A DNA stretch of 64,000 bases from Ruegeria lacuscaerulensis ITI-1157 (GTDB lineage: Bacteria > Pseudomonadota > Alphaproteobacteria > Rhodobacterales > Rhodobacteraceae): positions 1,087,705 to 1,151,704 of the forward strand of contig GG704596.1 in the NCBI GenBank assembly GCA_000161775.1, in the 5' to 3' direction. Under the pieces are notes generated by a model. It was not told the DNA's origin. It saw only the letters and a program-made list of their open reading frames with translations, and ran no database searches. Within the stretch, counting starts at the first letter, position 1. Each line of letters starts with the position of its first letter. Below, one piece after another: positions 37,930-46,450 of the stretch. The translations under genes were made by a program, and so were the position numbers.

Positions 37930-38480
37930 ACCCAGCAGCCCCCAAGGCCCCGACAGGCAGAATCCGACCCGTCTATGGTGGGCAGATCGGTCCGAACCGA
38001 CACGCTCCGTTCCGGGCGAAACCTGCAGAACACTGCAGACGGATCGTGCTCGAACAGGGTGTGAAGCTACTTTGGGTTTTGGCTCGAGACCTCCTGCAGC
38101 GTCACGAGCCGGGCGCCGGATGCGATGATGTCCTCGGCCAGCTCGTATCGGGGCCATGCCTCTCGCATCAGGTTCTTCTGATAGAAGGTCAGGCACCCGT
38201 CGTCGCAGCTGGTGTCGGCCGGCGCGTAGTCCTGCGCGATCGATCCGGCGGCGACCAGTGAAAACGCCATCGAGACCAGATCCAGCCGCCAAGCCCGGAC
38301 CAGCGCCAGCACCAGGGCGCAGACCATCAGCAAGGCCCCGGTCTAGGGGCGTAGCAAGGCCAGCGAATCCCCCACGGCCAGATAGCGCCCGGTGAACCCC
38401 ATCAGGACGACGCCCGCCGACAGCACGGCGCACCGCGCAATCAAGCGCCGCAAGATGGATTCTCCGGTCAATGCCTGCAT
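37930..38480 (-). pseudogene. Endonuclease/exonuclease/phosphatase family protein, truncated with two in-frame amber stops
   Basis: Reading from ATG 38480 on the minus strand gives one continuous frame: a membrane-like N-terminus (RRLIARCAVLSAGVVLMGF), a TAG at 38343-38345 (codon 46), then SIAQDYAPADTSC, TFYQKNLM and the catalytic-type motif LVTLQEVSSQN, a second TAG at 38067-38069 (codon 138), and a decayed stretch VRTDLPTIDGSDSACRGLGG. QKN and LQEVS match the asparagine and glutamate of the family core. The catalytic C-terminal half is missing because the carbonic anhydrase gene follows. No frame change is needed, so two nonsense changes plus a 3' deletion explain the ruin. Confidence 0.75.
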
Positions 38481-38582
38481 TCAACGCCCCGGGTTTACGG
38501 TCAGGTCAGGATATGCGCCCTGACCCGCCTCGCGTCCAGACCCGCTGCCACAATAATGGCTGCCGACGGGGGCCTGGCCCGG

Positions 38583-38619
38583 AAAACACGCAAGGCCGCC
38601 CCGGCCGAGGCGGCCTTGC
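38583..38619 (-). terminator. Rho-independent terminator after asd
   Basis: An 11-pair stem GCAAGGCCGCC / GGCGGCCTTGC with an eight-base loop, followed on the minus strand by TGTTTT. It lies about 20 bases after the asd stop. Confidence 0.8.
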
Positions 38620-38639
38620 AATTGCGTCAGGGCCGGGTG

Positions 38640-39662
38640 TCAGCCCTTTTTCAGAACCTCGCGGCCCAGCAGCTCGGCGATCTGAACCGCGTTCAAGGCC
38701 GCGCCCTTGCGCAGGTTGTCCGACACGCACCACAGGTTCAGGCCGTTTTCGACGGTCGAATCCTGCCGGATGCGGCTGATGAAGGTGGCGAAATCGCCGA
38801 CGCATTCAACCGGCGTGACGTATCCGCCGTCCTCGCGCTTGTCGATCACCATCAGGCCGGGGGCCTCGCGCAGGATGTCGCGGGCCTCGTCCTCGTCCAG
38901 GAATTCCTCGAACTCGATGTTGATCGCCTCGGAATGGCCTACGAAAACCGGCACGCGCACGCAGGTTGCCGTGACCTTGATCGACGGATCGACGATCTTC
39001 TTGGTTTCGGCGACCATCTTCCATTCTTCCTTGGTCGAGCCGTCTTCCATGAAGACGTCGATATGCGGAATGACGTTGAAGGCGATCTGCTTGGTGAATT
39101 TCTTCGGCGGCACATCGTTGATCGGGTTGTAGACGGCCTTGGTCTGGTCCCACAGCTCGTCCATGCCCTCCTTGCCGGCGCCCGAGACCGACTGGTAGGT
39201 CGAGACCACGACGCGCTTGATCCTGGCGCGGTCATGCAGCGGTTTGAGCGCCACCACCATCTGCGCGGTCGAGCAGTTGGGGTTGGCGATGATGTTCTTG
39301 TTCTTGTAGTCGTGGATCGCCTGCGGGTTCACTTCCGGCACGATCAGCGGGATCTCGGGGTCGTAGCGATAGAGCGACGAGTTGTCGATCACCACGCAGC
39401 CCGCAGCGGCCGCTTTGGGGGCGTAATCCTTGGTCGCGGCGGACCCCACGGCGAACAGCGCCATGTCCCAGCCGGTGAAATCGAACGTGTCCAGATCCTG
39501 GGTCTTGAGTGTCTTGTCGCCAAAGCTGACCTCGGTGCCCAGCGAACGGCGGCTCGCCAGAGCGGCGATTTCGTCAACCGGGAACTGGCGTTCAGCCAGG
39601 ATGTTCAGCATTTCGCGGCCCACGTTCCCCGTGGCGCCGACGACAACGACGCGATAGCCCAT
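38640..39662 (-). CDS. asd: Aspartate-semialdehyde dehydrogenase
   Basis: Reduces aspartyl phosphate to the semialdehyde, the branch point to lysine, diaminopimelate, threonine and methionine. N-terminal NADP motif VVGATGNVGREML (residues 8-20), active cysteine C130 in IIANPNCSTAQMV, and the C-terminal NLWCVSDNLRKGAALN. 340 residues, normal length. ATG at 39662 has AGGAGAAT upstream. It is a single gene with its own terminator. Confidence 0.97.
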   Translation of the reverse strand: MGYRVVVVGATGNVGREMLNILAERQFPVDEIAALASRRSLGTEVSFGDKTLKTQDLDTFDFTGWDMALFAVGSAATKDYAPKAAAAGCVVIDNSSLYRYDPEIPLIVPEVNPQAIHDYKNKNIIANPNCSTAQMVVALKPLHDRARIKRVVVSTYQSVSGAGKEGMDELWDQTKAVYNPINDVPPKKFTKQIAFNVIPHIDVFMEDGSTKEEWKMVAETKKIVDPSIKVTATCVRVPVFVGHSEAINIEFEEFLDEDEARDILREAPGLMVIDKREDGGYVTPVECVGDFATFISRIRQDSTVENGLNLWCVSDNLRKGAALNAVQIAELLGREVLKKG

Positions 39663-39765
39663 GTCTATTCTCCTGAATTAAGGACGCGCGTTCATAGCCG
39701 CGAAACCGAAAATAAAAAAGGGCCTTCGCGGCGGAATTGACCGAATGACGCAGTTTTGCGGCACC

Positions 39766-40797
39766 TCAGCCGGCCAGCAGTCGCCGATACAGCGCAACCA
39801 GCGCCTGCGCCTCGCCGTTGATGTCGAAATTCCGTTCCACATGGGCGCGGGCGGCCTGGCCTGCACGGGCCAGGGAATCACGGGCCGCCAGCATTTCGGC
39901 CGCGGCCGCGGCCAGCGCCGGAATGTCGCCCGGAGGCACCACCCGACCCAGCGTCGGGTCGGTCACGATCTCGGAAAACGCGCCCACATCGGTGGCCACC
40001 ACCGGCACGCCGCAGGCCATCGCTTCCAGCGGCGTCAGTCCGAACCCCTCCCAGCGTTGGGGGGCGATGAACAGGTCCAGCACCTGGTACCATTGGGCGA
40101 TCCTGTCCACGGTGACCTCGGGCTTGAACAGGATGCGGTCGGACAGACCTGCCCGGGCCACCTTGTCCTTCAGTTCGGTCAGGAACGCGGTGTGTTTCTC
40201 GGTCGCGCGGCCCATGACGATACCATGCACGTCGGGGATCTGCCCGCACAGGTCGATCATCGCATCGACGAAGGCGTCGGTGCCCTTCTGGTGGCGGATG
40301 CGCCCGTAACACCCCAGCAACAGCCCGTCGGGCAGGCCCATTTGCGCCCGCAGCGCCGCCTTGTCGGCGGGTGGCGTGAAATCCTGCAGGTTGATGCCGT
40401 GCATGATGACCTGCGCGTCGCGCTCGAGGTATCCGGCCGTCTTGCGCGAGGTGGCCACCACCGCGTCCATCTTGCCGATCAGCCACTTGGTATAGCCCGT
40501 ATGCGCCCGCTGCGAGGCGCTGGTGAACAGCAGTTTCAGCCGCAGCCGCAGCAGGTCGCGCAGGATCAGGCCCAGGAGCATTTCGGTGTTGCGGCGGGCG
40601 TGCCAGACCCGCAGTGTCTTGCGCGACAGAAAGGGCAGGCGGCCCAGCGGAATATGCGGGATGTCCGAAGGCAGGCCCGGGCCGGTGGCGGCAATGTCGA
40701 TCCACTGCGCCTGCAACGGCACCAGCCGCGCGATCGTCGCGGTCACGCCGGACAGGCGGCGTTTCAGGTTGGGGGCAATAACAACGGGGTCGTTCAC
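39766..40797 (-). CDS. Glycosyltransferase family 4 (group 1)
   Basis: Retaining sugar transferase of the GT-B fold, probably for lipopolysaccharide or another surface glycan. Motifs: LLGCYGRIRHQKGTDAFVDAM at the start of the nucleotide-binding half, IAPQRWEGFGLTPLEAMACG with the E-x7-E acceptor region, and PVVATDVGAFSEIV. 343 residues. The start is GTG at 40797 with AGGAG upstream; the much longer open frame runs through the MFS gene and is not used. The MFS gene lies 20 bases upstream on the same strand. Acceptor and donor sugars are unknown. Confidence 0.88.
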   Translation of the reverse strand: MNDPVVIAPNLKRRLSGVTATIARLVPLQAQWIDIAATGPGLPSDIPHIPLGRLPFLSRKTLRVWHARRNTEMLLGLILRDLLRLRLKLLFTSASQRAHTGYTKWLIGKMDAVVATSRKTAGYLERDAQVIMHGINLQDFTPPADKAALRAQMGLPDGLLLGCYGRIRHQKGTDAFVDAMIDLCGQIPDVHGIVMGRATEKHTAFLTELKDKVARAGLSDRILFKPEVTVDRIAQWYQVLDLFIAPQRWEGFGLTPLEAMACGVPVVATDVGAFSEIVTDPTLGRVVPPGDIPALAAAAAEMLAARDSLARAGQAARAHVERNFDINGEAQALVALYRRLLAG

Positions 40798-40817
40798 GGC
40801 GCGCGCTCCTGCGGGTC

Positions 40818-41990
40818 TCAGTCCATGCTGTCGCGGCTGAACAGGTAGATCACGCAGCCGATCGCCAGCGTGGCGGCAAAGAAGGCGAATATCGCTGTGT
40901 AGGGTGCAGTTGGCCCCATGTCCACCGTCGCCGCATGGATGCGGCCGGTGGCGAATTGCGCCAGCCCCACACCGCCGATCCCGAACAGGTTCAGCAGGGT
41001 CACGCCGCGCCCCACCAGATGCGCCGGGATGAAGGCGCGCCCATGCGCCATGATCACCGGGAAGGAGGCCCCCAGAAACCCGATCAGCGCCATCAGCAGA
41101 ACCGACAGCCAGACGGCCTCGGCGACCCACAGGCCCAGCAACCCCAACGCCAGCACCGCCAGCGCGTTGCCGCCGAAGATCACCCATTTGCGGGTGTTCA
41201 GCAGCCGGTCCAGCGGGCCATAGGCAAAAGTGCCCGCGATCATCGCGGCGCCCATGACCAGCGTGGCCTGCCCGATCTGGGTGGCGCTCAGCCCGAACAC
41301 GTCCAGCAGATAGGGACCGGCCCACAGCCCCCGCAGCGCGGCCGAGGGCGCATAGGCCACCAGCATCAACGGCAAAATCGCCCACAGCGCAGGCTCGCGC
41401 AGCAGGTCCAGAACCGAACCCTTCTGCTCGGACACCACCCGCGCGGGGTCTTTGACCGTTACCCAGATGCCCACGGCCACCGCCCCCGAGATCGCGGCCA
41501 GGCCCGCCAGCGTGGCGCGCCAGCCCATCAGCTCGACCGCCAGCGCCGTGGGATACGAGGCCACGAGGTTGCCGACCGACCCCACACCCAGCATCACCGC
41601 CGCCAGGGTCGCGAATTTCGCGGGCGGGTATTCGCGGGCAAAGATGAAATACGAGGCCATCAGAACCGGCGAACACCCGACCCCGATCAACGCCATCGCC
41701 ACCGCCACATGCAGGGGCGTCGCGGCCAGCGCGAACACCGCGGCCCCACCCGCGCCGCCGATCAGCAGCAGAACCGCCGCTGTCTGCCGGGGACCAACCC
41801 GGTCCAGCGCCCATCCCACCGGGATCTGCATTGCCGCAAAGATCAGAAACCACAGGCCCGAGGCCCAGGCCAGATCCTCGGGCGTGGCGCCGATGTCTCG
41901 CGCTAGGTCAGCGGTCAGAACCGCAAGGAACGCGCGGAAGAACTGGCTGAGGACATAGGCCAGACACAAGATCATCAAACCTGCCTGCAT
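40818..41990 (-). CDS. Major facilitator superfamily transporter
   Basis: 390 residues with twelve hydrophobic segments. The loop between helices 2 and 3 has GWALDRVGPRQTAAVL, the MFS motif A. The start at 41990 (MQAGLMILCLAYVL) has GGGGAG just upstream, while a start at 42050 would add a charged tail. It is followed by the glycosyltransferase on the same strand. Substrate unknown. Confidence 0.88.
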   Translation of the reverse strand: MQAGLMILCLAYVLSQFFRAFLAVLTADLARDIGATPEDLAWASGLWFLIFAAMQIPVGWALDRVGPRQTAAVLLLIGGAGGAAVFALAATPLHVAVAMALIGVGCSPVLMASYFIFAREYPPAKFATLAAVMLGVGSVGNLVASYPTALAVELMGWRATLAGLAAISGAVAVGIWVTVKDPARVVSEQKGSVLDLLREPALWAILPLMLVAYAPSAALRGLWAGPYLLDVFGLSATQIGQATLVMGAAMIAGTFAYGPLDRLLNTRKWVIFGGNALAVLALGLLGLWVAEAVWLSVLLMALIGFLGASFPVIMAHGRAFIPAHLVGRGVTLLNLFGIGGVGLAQFATGRIHAATVDMGPTAPYTAIFAFFAATLAIGCVIYLFSRDSMD

Positions 41991-42126
41991 GTCGGTCTCC
42001 CCGCCGTTCGCCTTGGCTGGATGCTTGGCACGTCCCGATGTCATGCACAAGCGCGTGTGATATGTTGCAATGTCGGGACAGGCACGCGGATTGCGCTAAA
42101 ATGATCCCAAGGAATTGGGAGGGACG

Positions 42127-43269
42127 ATGAAGGACTCCGATCTGGGATTCTACGACCGGGTTCCCGTCACGCGCGATTTTCTTGCCCTGTCGGACCCGGC
42201 GCGATTCACGCCGGTGCCGGGCGGCTGGATCGTCGGCGTGGCCGATATCGTGGACTCGACCGGCGAAATCGCCCGTGGCCGCTACAAAACCGTGAACACG
42301 GTGGGTGCGGCGGTGATCTCGGGCATGATCAACGCGCTGGGCGGTCAGAATTTCCCCTATGTCTTCGGCGGCGACGGGGCCGGATTCGCCGTCGCGCCCG
42401 AACACGAGCCCCAGGCACGCACCACGCTGGCGGCGCTGCGCAGCTGGGCCGCGGCCGAGTTCGACATCGCCCTGCGCGCGGCCCTGGTGCCCGTGTCCGA
42501 CCTGCGTGCGGAAGGGCACGACCTGCGGGTGGCACGCCATGCGCCGTCCTCGGGGGTGGATTACGCCATGTTCACCGGCGGCGGGCTGGCCTGGGCCGAG
42601 GCGCAGATGAAGGCTGGACGGTACGAGGTTCCGCCCGCCGGGCCCCAGGCGCAGCCCGACCTGACGGGCCTGTCCTGCCGCTGGTCCAACAGCCCGGCGC
42701 GGCACGGGCAGATCGTGTCGCTGGTCATCCAGCCGACCGCGCGCGCGACCGAACGCGATTTTGCCGATCTGGCGCAATCGGTCCTGTCCGCCGCCGAGGA
42801 GTTGGAGCGCGCGGGCCATCCCGTGCCGGCCGGAGGACCGCCGATGAAATGGCCGCCGCCGGGGCTCGCGCTCGATGCCCATGTCTCGCGCGCGGGGCGC
42901 AACCTGGCCGTGCGCAAGGCCGCGCTGCTGGTACAGAACCTGCTGATCTGGCTGTTGTTCAAAACCGGCAAGCGTCTGGGTGGCTTCGAGCCGGGCCACT
43001 ACAAGGCCATGGTCAGCCGCAACGCCGATTTCCGCAAATTCGATGACGGGCTGAAGATGACCCTGGATTGCGACGACGAGACTTTGCAGCGGATCACCCG
43101 GCTGCTCGAGGACGCGCGGGGGCGCGGCAAGGTCCGGTACGGCATCCATTCCCAGCGCGAAGCGATGATGACCTGCGTCGTGCCCGCCGCCACCCGCGAC
43201 GATCACGTGCATTTCGTTGATGGCGCCTCGGGCGGCTATGCACAGGCTGCCGCCGCGATGCGGGGCTGA
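42127..43269 (+). CDS. DUF3095 domain protein
   Basis: 380-residue soluble protein of a family with unknown function in proteobacteria and cyanobacteria. Its N-terminal half, VGVADIVDSTGEIARGRYKTVNTVG and FPYVFGGDGAGFAV, resembles nucleotide-cyclase or GGDEF-like palm domains: an ADIVDST stretch that could bind metal and a GGDGA turn. The start at 42127 has GGGAGGGACG directly upstream; an earlier in-frame start at 42115 is unlikely. It lies alone, divergent from the MFS gene, and meets the aldolase gene convergently. The cyclase-like reading is an inference. Confidence 0.8.
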   Translation: MKDSDLGFYDRVPVTRDFLALSDPARFTPVPGGWIVGVADIVDSTGEIARGRYKTVNTVGAAVISGMINALGGQNFPYVFGGDGAGFAVAPEHEPQARTTLAALRSWAAAEFDIALRAALVPVSDLRAEGHDLRVARHAPSSGVDYAMFTGGGLAWAEAQMKAGRYEVPPAGPQAQPDLTGLSCRWSNSPARHGQIVSLVIQPTARATERDFADLAQSVLSAAEELERAGHPVPAGGPPMKWPPPGLALDAHVSRAGRNLAVRKAALLVQNLLIWLLFKTGKRLGGFEPGHYKAMVSRNADFRKFDDGLKMTLDCDDETLQRITRLLEDARGRGKVRYGIHSQREAMMTCVVPAATRDDHVHFVDGASGGYAQAAAAMRG

Positions 43270-43276
43270 GCCGACC

Positions 43277-44044
43277 TCAGGCCTTCCATTTCGCGGCCAG
43301 CCCACGGGCGGCCTGAGCCAGCAGCATGACGTCGATGCCGACAGCCAGAAACTGCGCGCCCATGTCGCGATAGGTCTGAACCGCTTCGTCATTGGTGCCC
43401 AGAATGCCGGGTGCCTTGCCCGCGGCCCGAATCCGTTTCAGTGCATCGGCGATGGCCGCGCGGACCTCGGGCGCGGTGCTGTCGCCCTGGAATCCCATGT
43501 CGGTGGACAGATCGGCCGGGCCGATGAAAACGCCATCCACACCCTCGACCTGCAGGATCTCGTCCAGCGCGTCCAGGCCCGCCCGGTTTTCCACCTGCAC
43601 CAGCAGGCAGATCTCGTCATCCGCGGTCTGCACATAGTCGCCGACCTGACCGTACATCGTGGCCCGCGACGCCGCCGCCCCGACGCCGCGCGCGCCCGTC
43701 GGCGGATAGCGGCATGCCCGCACCAGTTCGCGCGCCTGATCCGCGCTTTCGACGATCGGCACCAGAACGGTCTGGGCGCCAGCATCCAGCACCAACTTGA
43801 TCAGCCAGGTCTCGCCCACGGGCACCCGCACCACCGGGTGCGCGCTGCTGTTGGCCAGCGCCATCAGTTGATCGCGGATCGAGCGGATGTCGTTCGGGGC
43901 ATGTTCGCCGTCGATCACAAGCCAGTCGAACCCGGCGGTTCCCATGATTTCGGCGGTGACGGGCTCGGCAAAGCTCATCCAGCAGCCGATCTGCATATCG
44001 CCCTGCATCAGAGCCTGTTTGAAGAGGTTTTTGGGGGCGGGCAT
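43277..44044 (-). CDS. HpcH/HpaI aldolase (2-keto-3-deoxy sugar acid / 4-hydroxy-2-oxoheptanedioate type)
   Basis: Class II pyruvate-dependent aldolase of 255 residues. Active-site features are visible: IDGEHAPND with the catalytic histidine, RYPPTGARGVG with the arginine that binds pyruvate, the metal ligand E in VQVENRAGL and D in IGPADLSTDMG. Its ATG overlaps the stop of the PLP decarboxylase (TGATG), so both are made from one mRNA. The physiological substrate cannot be fixed; the link to amino-acid decarboxylation suggests breakdown of an aromatic or related compound. Confidence 0.88.
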   Translation of the reverse strand: MPAPKNLFKQALMQGDMQIGCWMSFAEPVTAEIMGTAGFDWLVIDGEHAPNDIRSIRDQLMALANSSAHPVVRVPVGETWLIKLVLDAGAQTVLVPIVESADQARELVRACRYPPTGARGVGAAASRATMYGQVGDYVQTADDEICLLVQVENRAGLDALDEILQVEGVDGVFIGPADLSTDMGFQGDSTAPEVRAAIADALKRIRAAGKAPGILGTNDEAVQTYRDMGAQFLAVGIDVMLLAQAARGLAAKWKA

Positions 44045-45477
44045 CAGCGGTCCTCCTGCGGGGGTGTGGGCAAAGTGCGGGCGATTTCGGTGATCACGTC
44101 AAAGGCCATCCGGACGTCCTCCTCGGTGGTTTCGAACTGGCCGGCCTGAAAGCGGATGACGATGTCGCCATCGACGCGGGTCTGGGTCAGATAGATGCGC
44201 CCGTCGTCGTTGATGGCGTTGACCAGCCGCAGGTTCAGGTCGTCCAGATCCGCGGCGCCGGGTGGCTCATAGCGGAAGGTCCAAAGGGACCACATGGGCG
44301 GGGTGACGATCCGAAAATCCGGCTCGACCGCCAGCCGGTCATGCAGGTCGCGCGACCAGTTGACGTGGTTGCGCAGCCGCGCGCGCAAGCCTTCCAGCCC
44401 GTAGGCGCGGATCACGAACCACAGTTTCAGCGCCCGGAACCGGCGGCCCAGCGGCACCGACCACTCCGAATAATTTATTATCCCGTCCTGACCATGGGTT
44501 TTCAGATATTCGGGGCTGATCGCCAGCGTCTGCACCAGATCGTCGGGGTTTTTCAGGAAATGCGCGCAGCAGTCAAACTGAACCCCCAGCCATTTGTGCG
44601 GGTTGAACACGATGCTGTCGGCCTGGTCGATCCCCGGCCAATAGTGGCGGTATTCGGGGCAGATCATAGCCGACCCGGCCCAGGCCGCATCCACATGCGT
44701 GTACAGCCCGTATTTCTGCGCGACTTTCAGACACGCATCCACCGGATCGGTCGCGCCGGTTCCTGTGCCGCCGACGCACAGGATCACCCCCGCGGGATGA
44801 AGGCCGGCGTCCAGATCGGCCCGGATCGCGGCCTCGAGTGCCACCGGGTCCATCCCGCGCCAGTCACCCTTGATCGGGACGCGCACCAGATTGTCCTGCC
44901 CGATCCCGGCCACCCAGATGGCGCGATCGATCGATGTGTGGACCTCGGACGAACAATAGACGCGCAAGGGTGTCTGCCCGAACAGGCCCTGACGGTTGCC
45001 CTGCCAGTTCAGCGCCTTTTCCCGCATGGTCAGAACGGCGGCCAGCGTAGCCGAGGAGGCCGAATCCTGGATCACCCCTGCAAAGCCTTCGGGCAGGTCC
45101 AGCGCCTGCCGCAGCCAGTCCATCATGCGGGTTTCCATCTCGGTCGCCGCGGGCGAGGTCTGCCACAGCATGCATTGCGGCGCGATCGCGCTGGCCAGAA
45201 ACTCGGCCAGCACCGACGGCGCCGAGGCGTTCGAGTTGAAATAGGCGAAGAAGCGCGGATGCTGCCAATGAGTGATGCCGGGCATCACGATCTGCTCGAA
45301 ATCCTCGAAGATCTCCTCGATCGGCTCGCCGGTTTCGGGCGGAGCGGGGGGCAGGGCGTTCAGCACCTCGCCGGGCCGGGTCCGGGCGCGCACGGGGCGG
45401 TCTCCGACGGTCTGGTGATACTGCTGCGCCCACTCGGCGACCCGCTTGCCCCAGTCCGAGAATTCACTCCATTGCAT
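44044..45477 (-). CDS. Pyridoxal-dependent decarboxylase, aromatic-L-amino-acid type
   Basis: Group II decarboxylase of 477 residues. The PLP lysine is in FNPHKWLGVQFDC; TSPAATEMETRMMDWL and HVDAAWAGSAMICPEYRHY are family signatures, and the tail VRMAFDVITEIARTL is typical. Closest in kind to tryptophan/DOPA/tyrosine decarboxylases. First gene of the two-gene unit with HpaI. Divergent from the FAH gene, with 247 bases between that show no other gene. Confidence 0.9.
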   Translation of the reverse strand: MQWSEFSDWGKRVAEWAQQYHQTVGDRPVRARTRPGEVLNALPPAPPETGEPIEEIFEDFEQIVMPGITHWQHPRFFAYFNSNASAPSVLAEFLASAIAPQCMLWQTSPAATEMETRMMDWLRQALDLPEGFAGVIQDSASSATLAAVLTMREKALNWQGNRQGLFGQTPLRVYCSSEVHTSIDRAIWVAGIGQDNLVRVPIKGDWRGMDPVALEAAIRADLDAGLHPAGVILCVGGTGTGATDPVDACLKVAQKYGLYTHVDAAWAGSAMICPEYRHYWPGIDQADSIVFNPHKWLGVQFDCCAHFLKNPDDLVQTLAISPEYLKTHGQDGIINYSEWSVPLGRRFRALKLWFVIRAYGLEGLRARLRNHVNWSRDLHDRLAVEPDFRIVTPPMWSLWTFRYEPPGAADLDDLNLRLVNAINDDGRIYLTQTRVDGDIVIRFQAGQFETTEEDVRMAFDVITEIARTLPTPPQEDR

Positions 45478-45724
45478 CGCGTGCCCTTCCGATCTTCATG
45501 CGTGGTTTCCGCGATAGTGATGGACAAGCTGCAGCACAGGTCAATCGAATTTCCATTGTTGCGCAACCATTACCGCGCCGGTCGCTCATGCCGTCCTGGC
45601 TGCCCGCCGCTGTTCCGATGCAATGCACAGTGGCCATTCGGGATGCGCGGCCGCGACGCACGGACTGCTTGAACCACCGGCGTCAACGCTTATGCTGACC
45701 GCGCCAGCCAACCGAGGATACTTC

Positions 45725-46423
45725 ATGACCAACCCCCTGTTTTCCCTGCCTGAACCAATCTCCATTCCTGTTTCCGGCGAAGATTCTGTCTATCCCGTGG
45801 GGCGAATTTTCTGCGTCGGCCTGAATTATGCGGCCCATGCCGCCGAAATGGGCAAAGCCGTCGATCGCGAGGCGCCGTTCTATTTCACCAAATCGCCCGG
45901 CAATGCCATCCTGACGGGGCAGACGGCACCCTACCCGCCCGGCACCGAGGACTATCACCACGAAATGGAACTGGCCTTTGCCATCGGTCGTCCGGTGTTT
46001 CGGGCCGATCCGGAACAGGCGATGGACGCCATCCTGGGGTATTGCTGCGCTTTGGACATGACGCGGCGCGATCTGCAGGCGGCTGCGCGCAGCAAGCAAC
46101 GCCCGTGGGATCTGGCGAAAGACGTTGAAAACGGTGCGGTTTTTGCGCCGCTGACACGGGCTGGGGACTGGTCTCCGGCGGATGGAAAGCGGATTCATCT
46201 CAGCGTCAACGGCGAAATCCGGCAGGACGCTACCTTGGCCGAGTTGATCTGGAAGATCGACGAAATCGTGGTGAACCTGTCCAGCTATTATCACCTCCGG
46301 CCCGGAGACGTCATCCTGACGGGAACTCCTGCCGGGGTCGGGCCGGTGGTGGCCGGTGACCGCATCAGCGGGGAAATCGAAGGGCTGGATCCGGTCACCC
46401 TGACGATAGACCCGGCGGAATAG
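45725..46423 (+). CDS. Fumarylacetoacetate hydrolase family protein
   Basis: 232 residues. The FAH catalytic core is clear: GRIFCVGLNYAAHAAEMG, FYFTKSPGNAIL, DYHHEMELAFAIG with metal-binding glutamates, and GDVILTGTPAGVGPV. Such enzymes hydrolyse or decarboxylate 2,4-diketo acids in aromatic or sugar-acid breakdown. The start at 45725 has GAGGATA upstream; an earlier frame start is not supported. Its location next to an aromatic-type decarboxylase and an aldolase suggests a shared degradative theme, but this is inferred. Confidence 0.9.
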   Translation: MTNPLFSLPEPISIPVSGEDSVYPVGRIFCVGLNYAAHAAEMGKAVDREAPFYFTKSPGNAILTGQTAPYPPGTEDYHHEMELAFAIGRPVFRADPEQAMDAILGYCCALDMTRRDLQAAARSKQRPWDLAKDVENGAVFAPLTRAGDWSPADGKRIHLSVNGEIRQDATLAELIWKIDEIVVNLSSYYHLRPGDVILTGTPAGVGPVVAGDRISGEIEGLDPVTLTIDPAE

Positions 46424-46450
46424 GGTCTGATACAGGGGTTTTGGGCAGGT

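Noticed and set aside
39766-41853. 695-codon continuous frame covering the MFS gene and glycosyltransferase
   Set aside because: Only its last 344 codons encode a protein family (GT4); the upstream part is an alternative frame of the MFS gene, and AGGAG plus GTG at 40797 gives a proper start.
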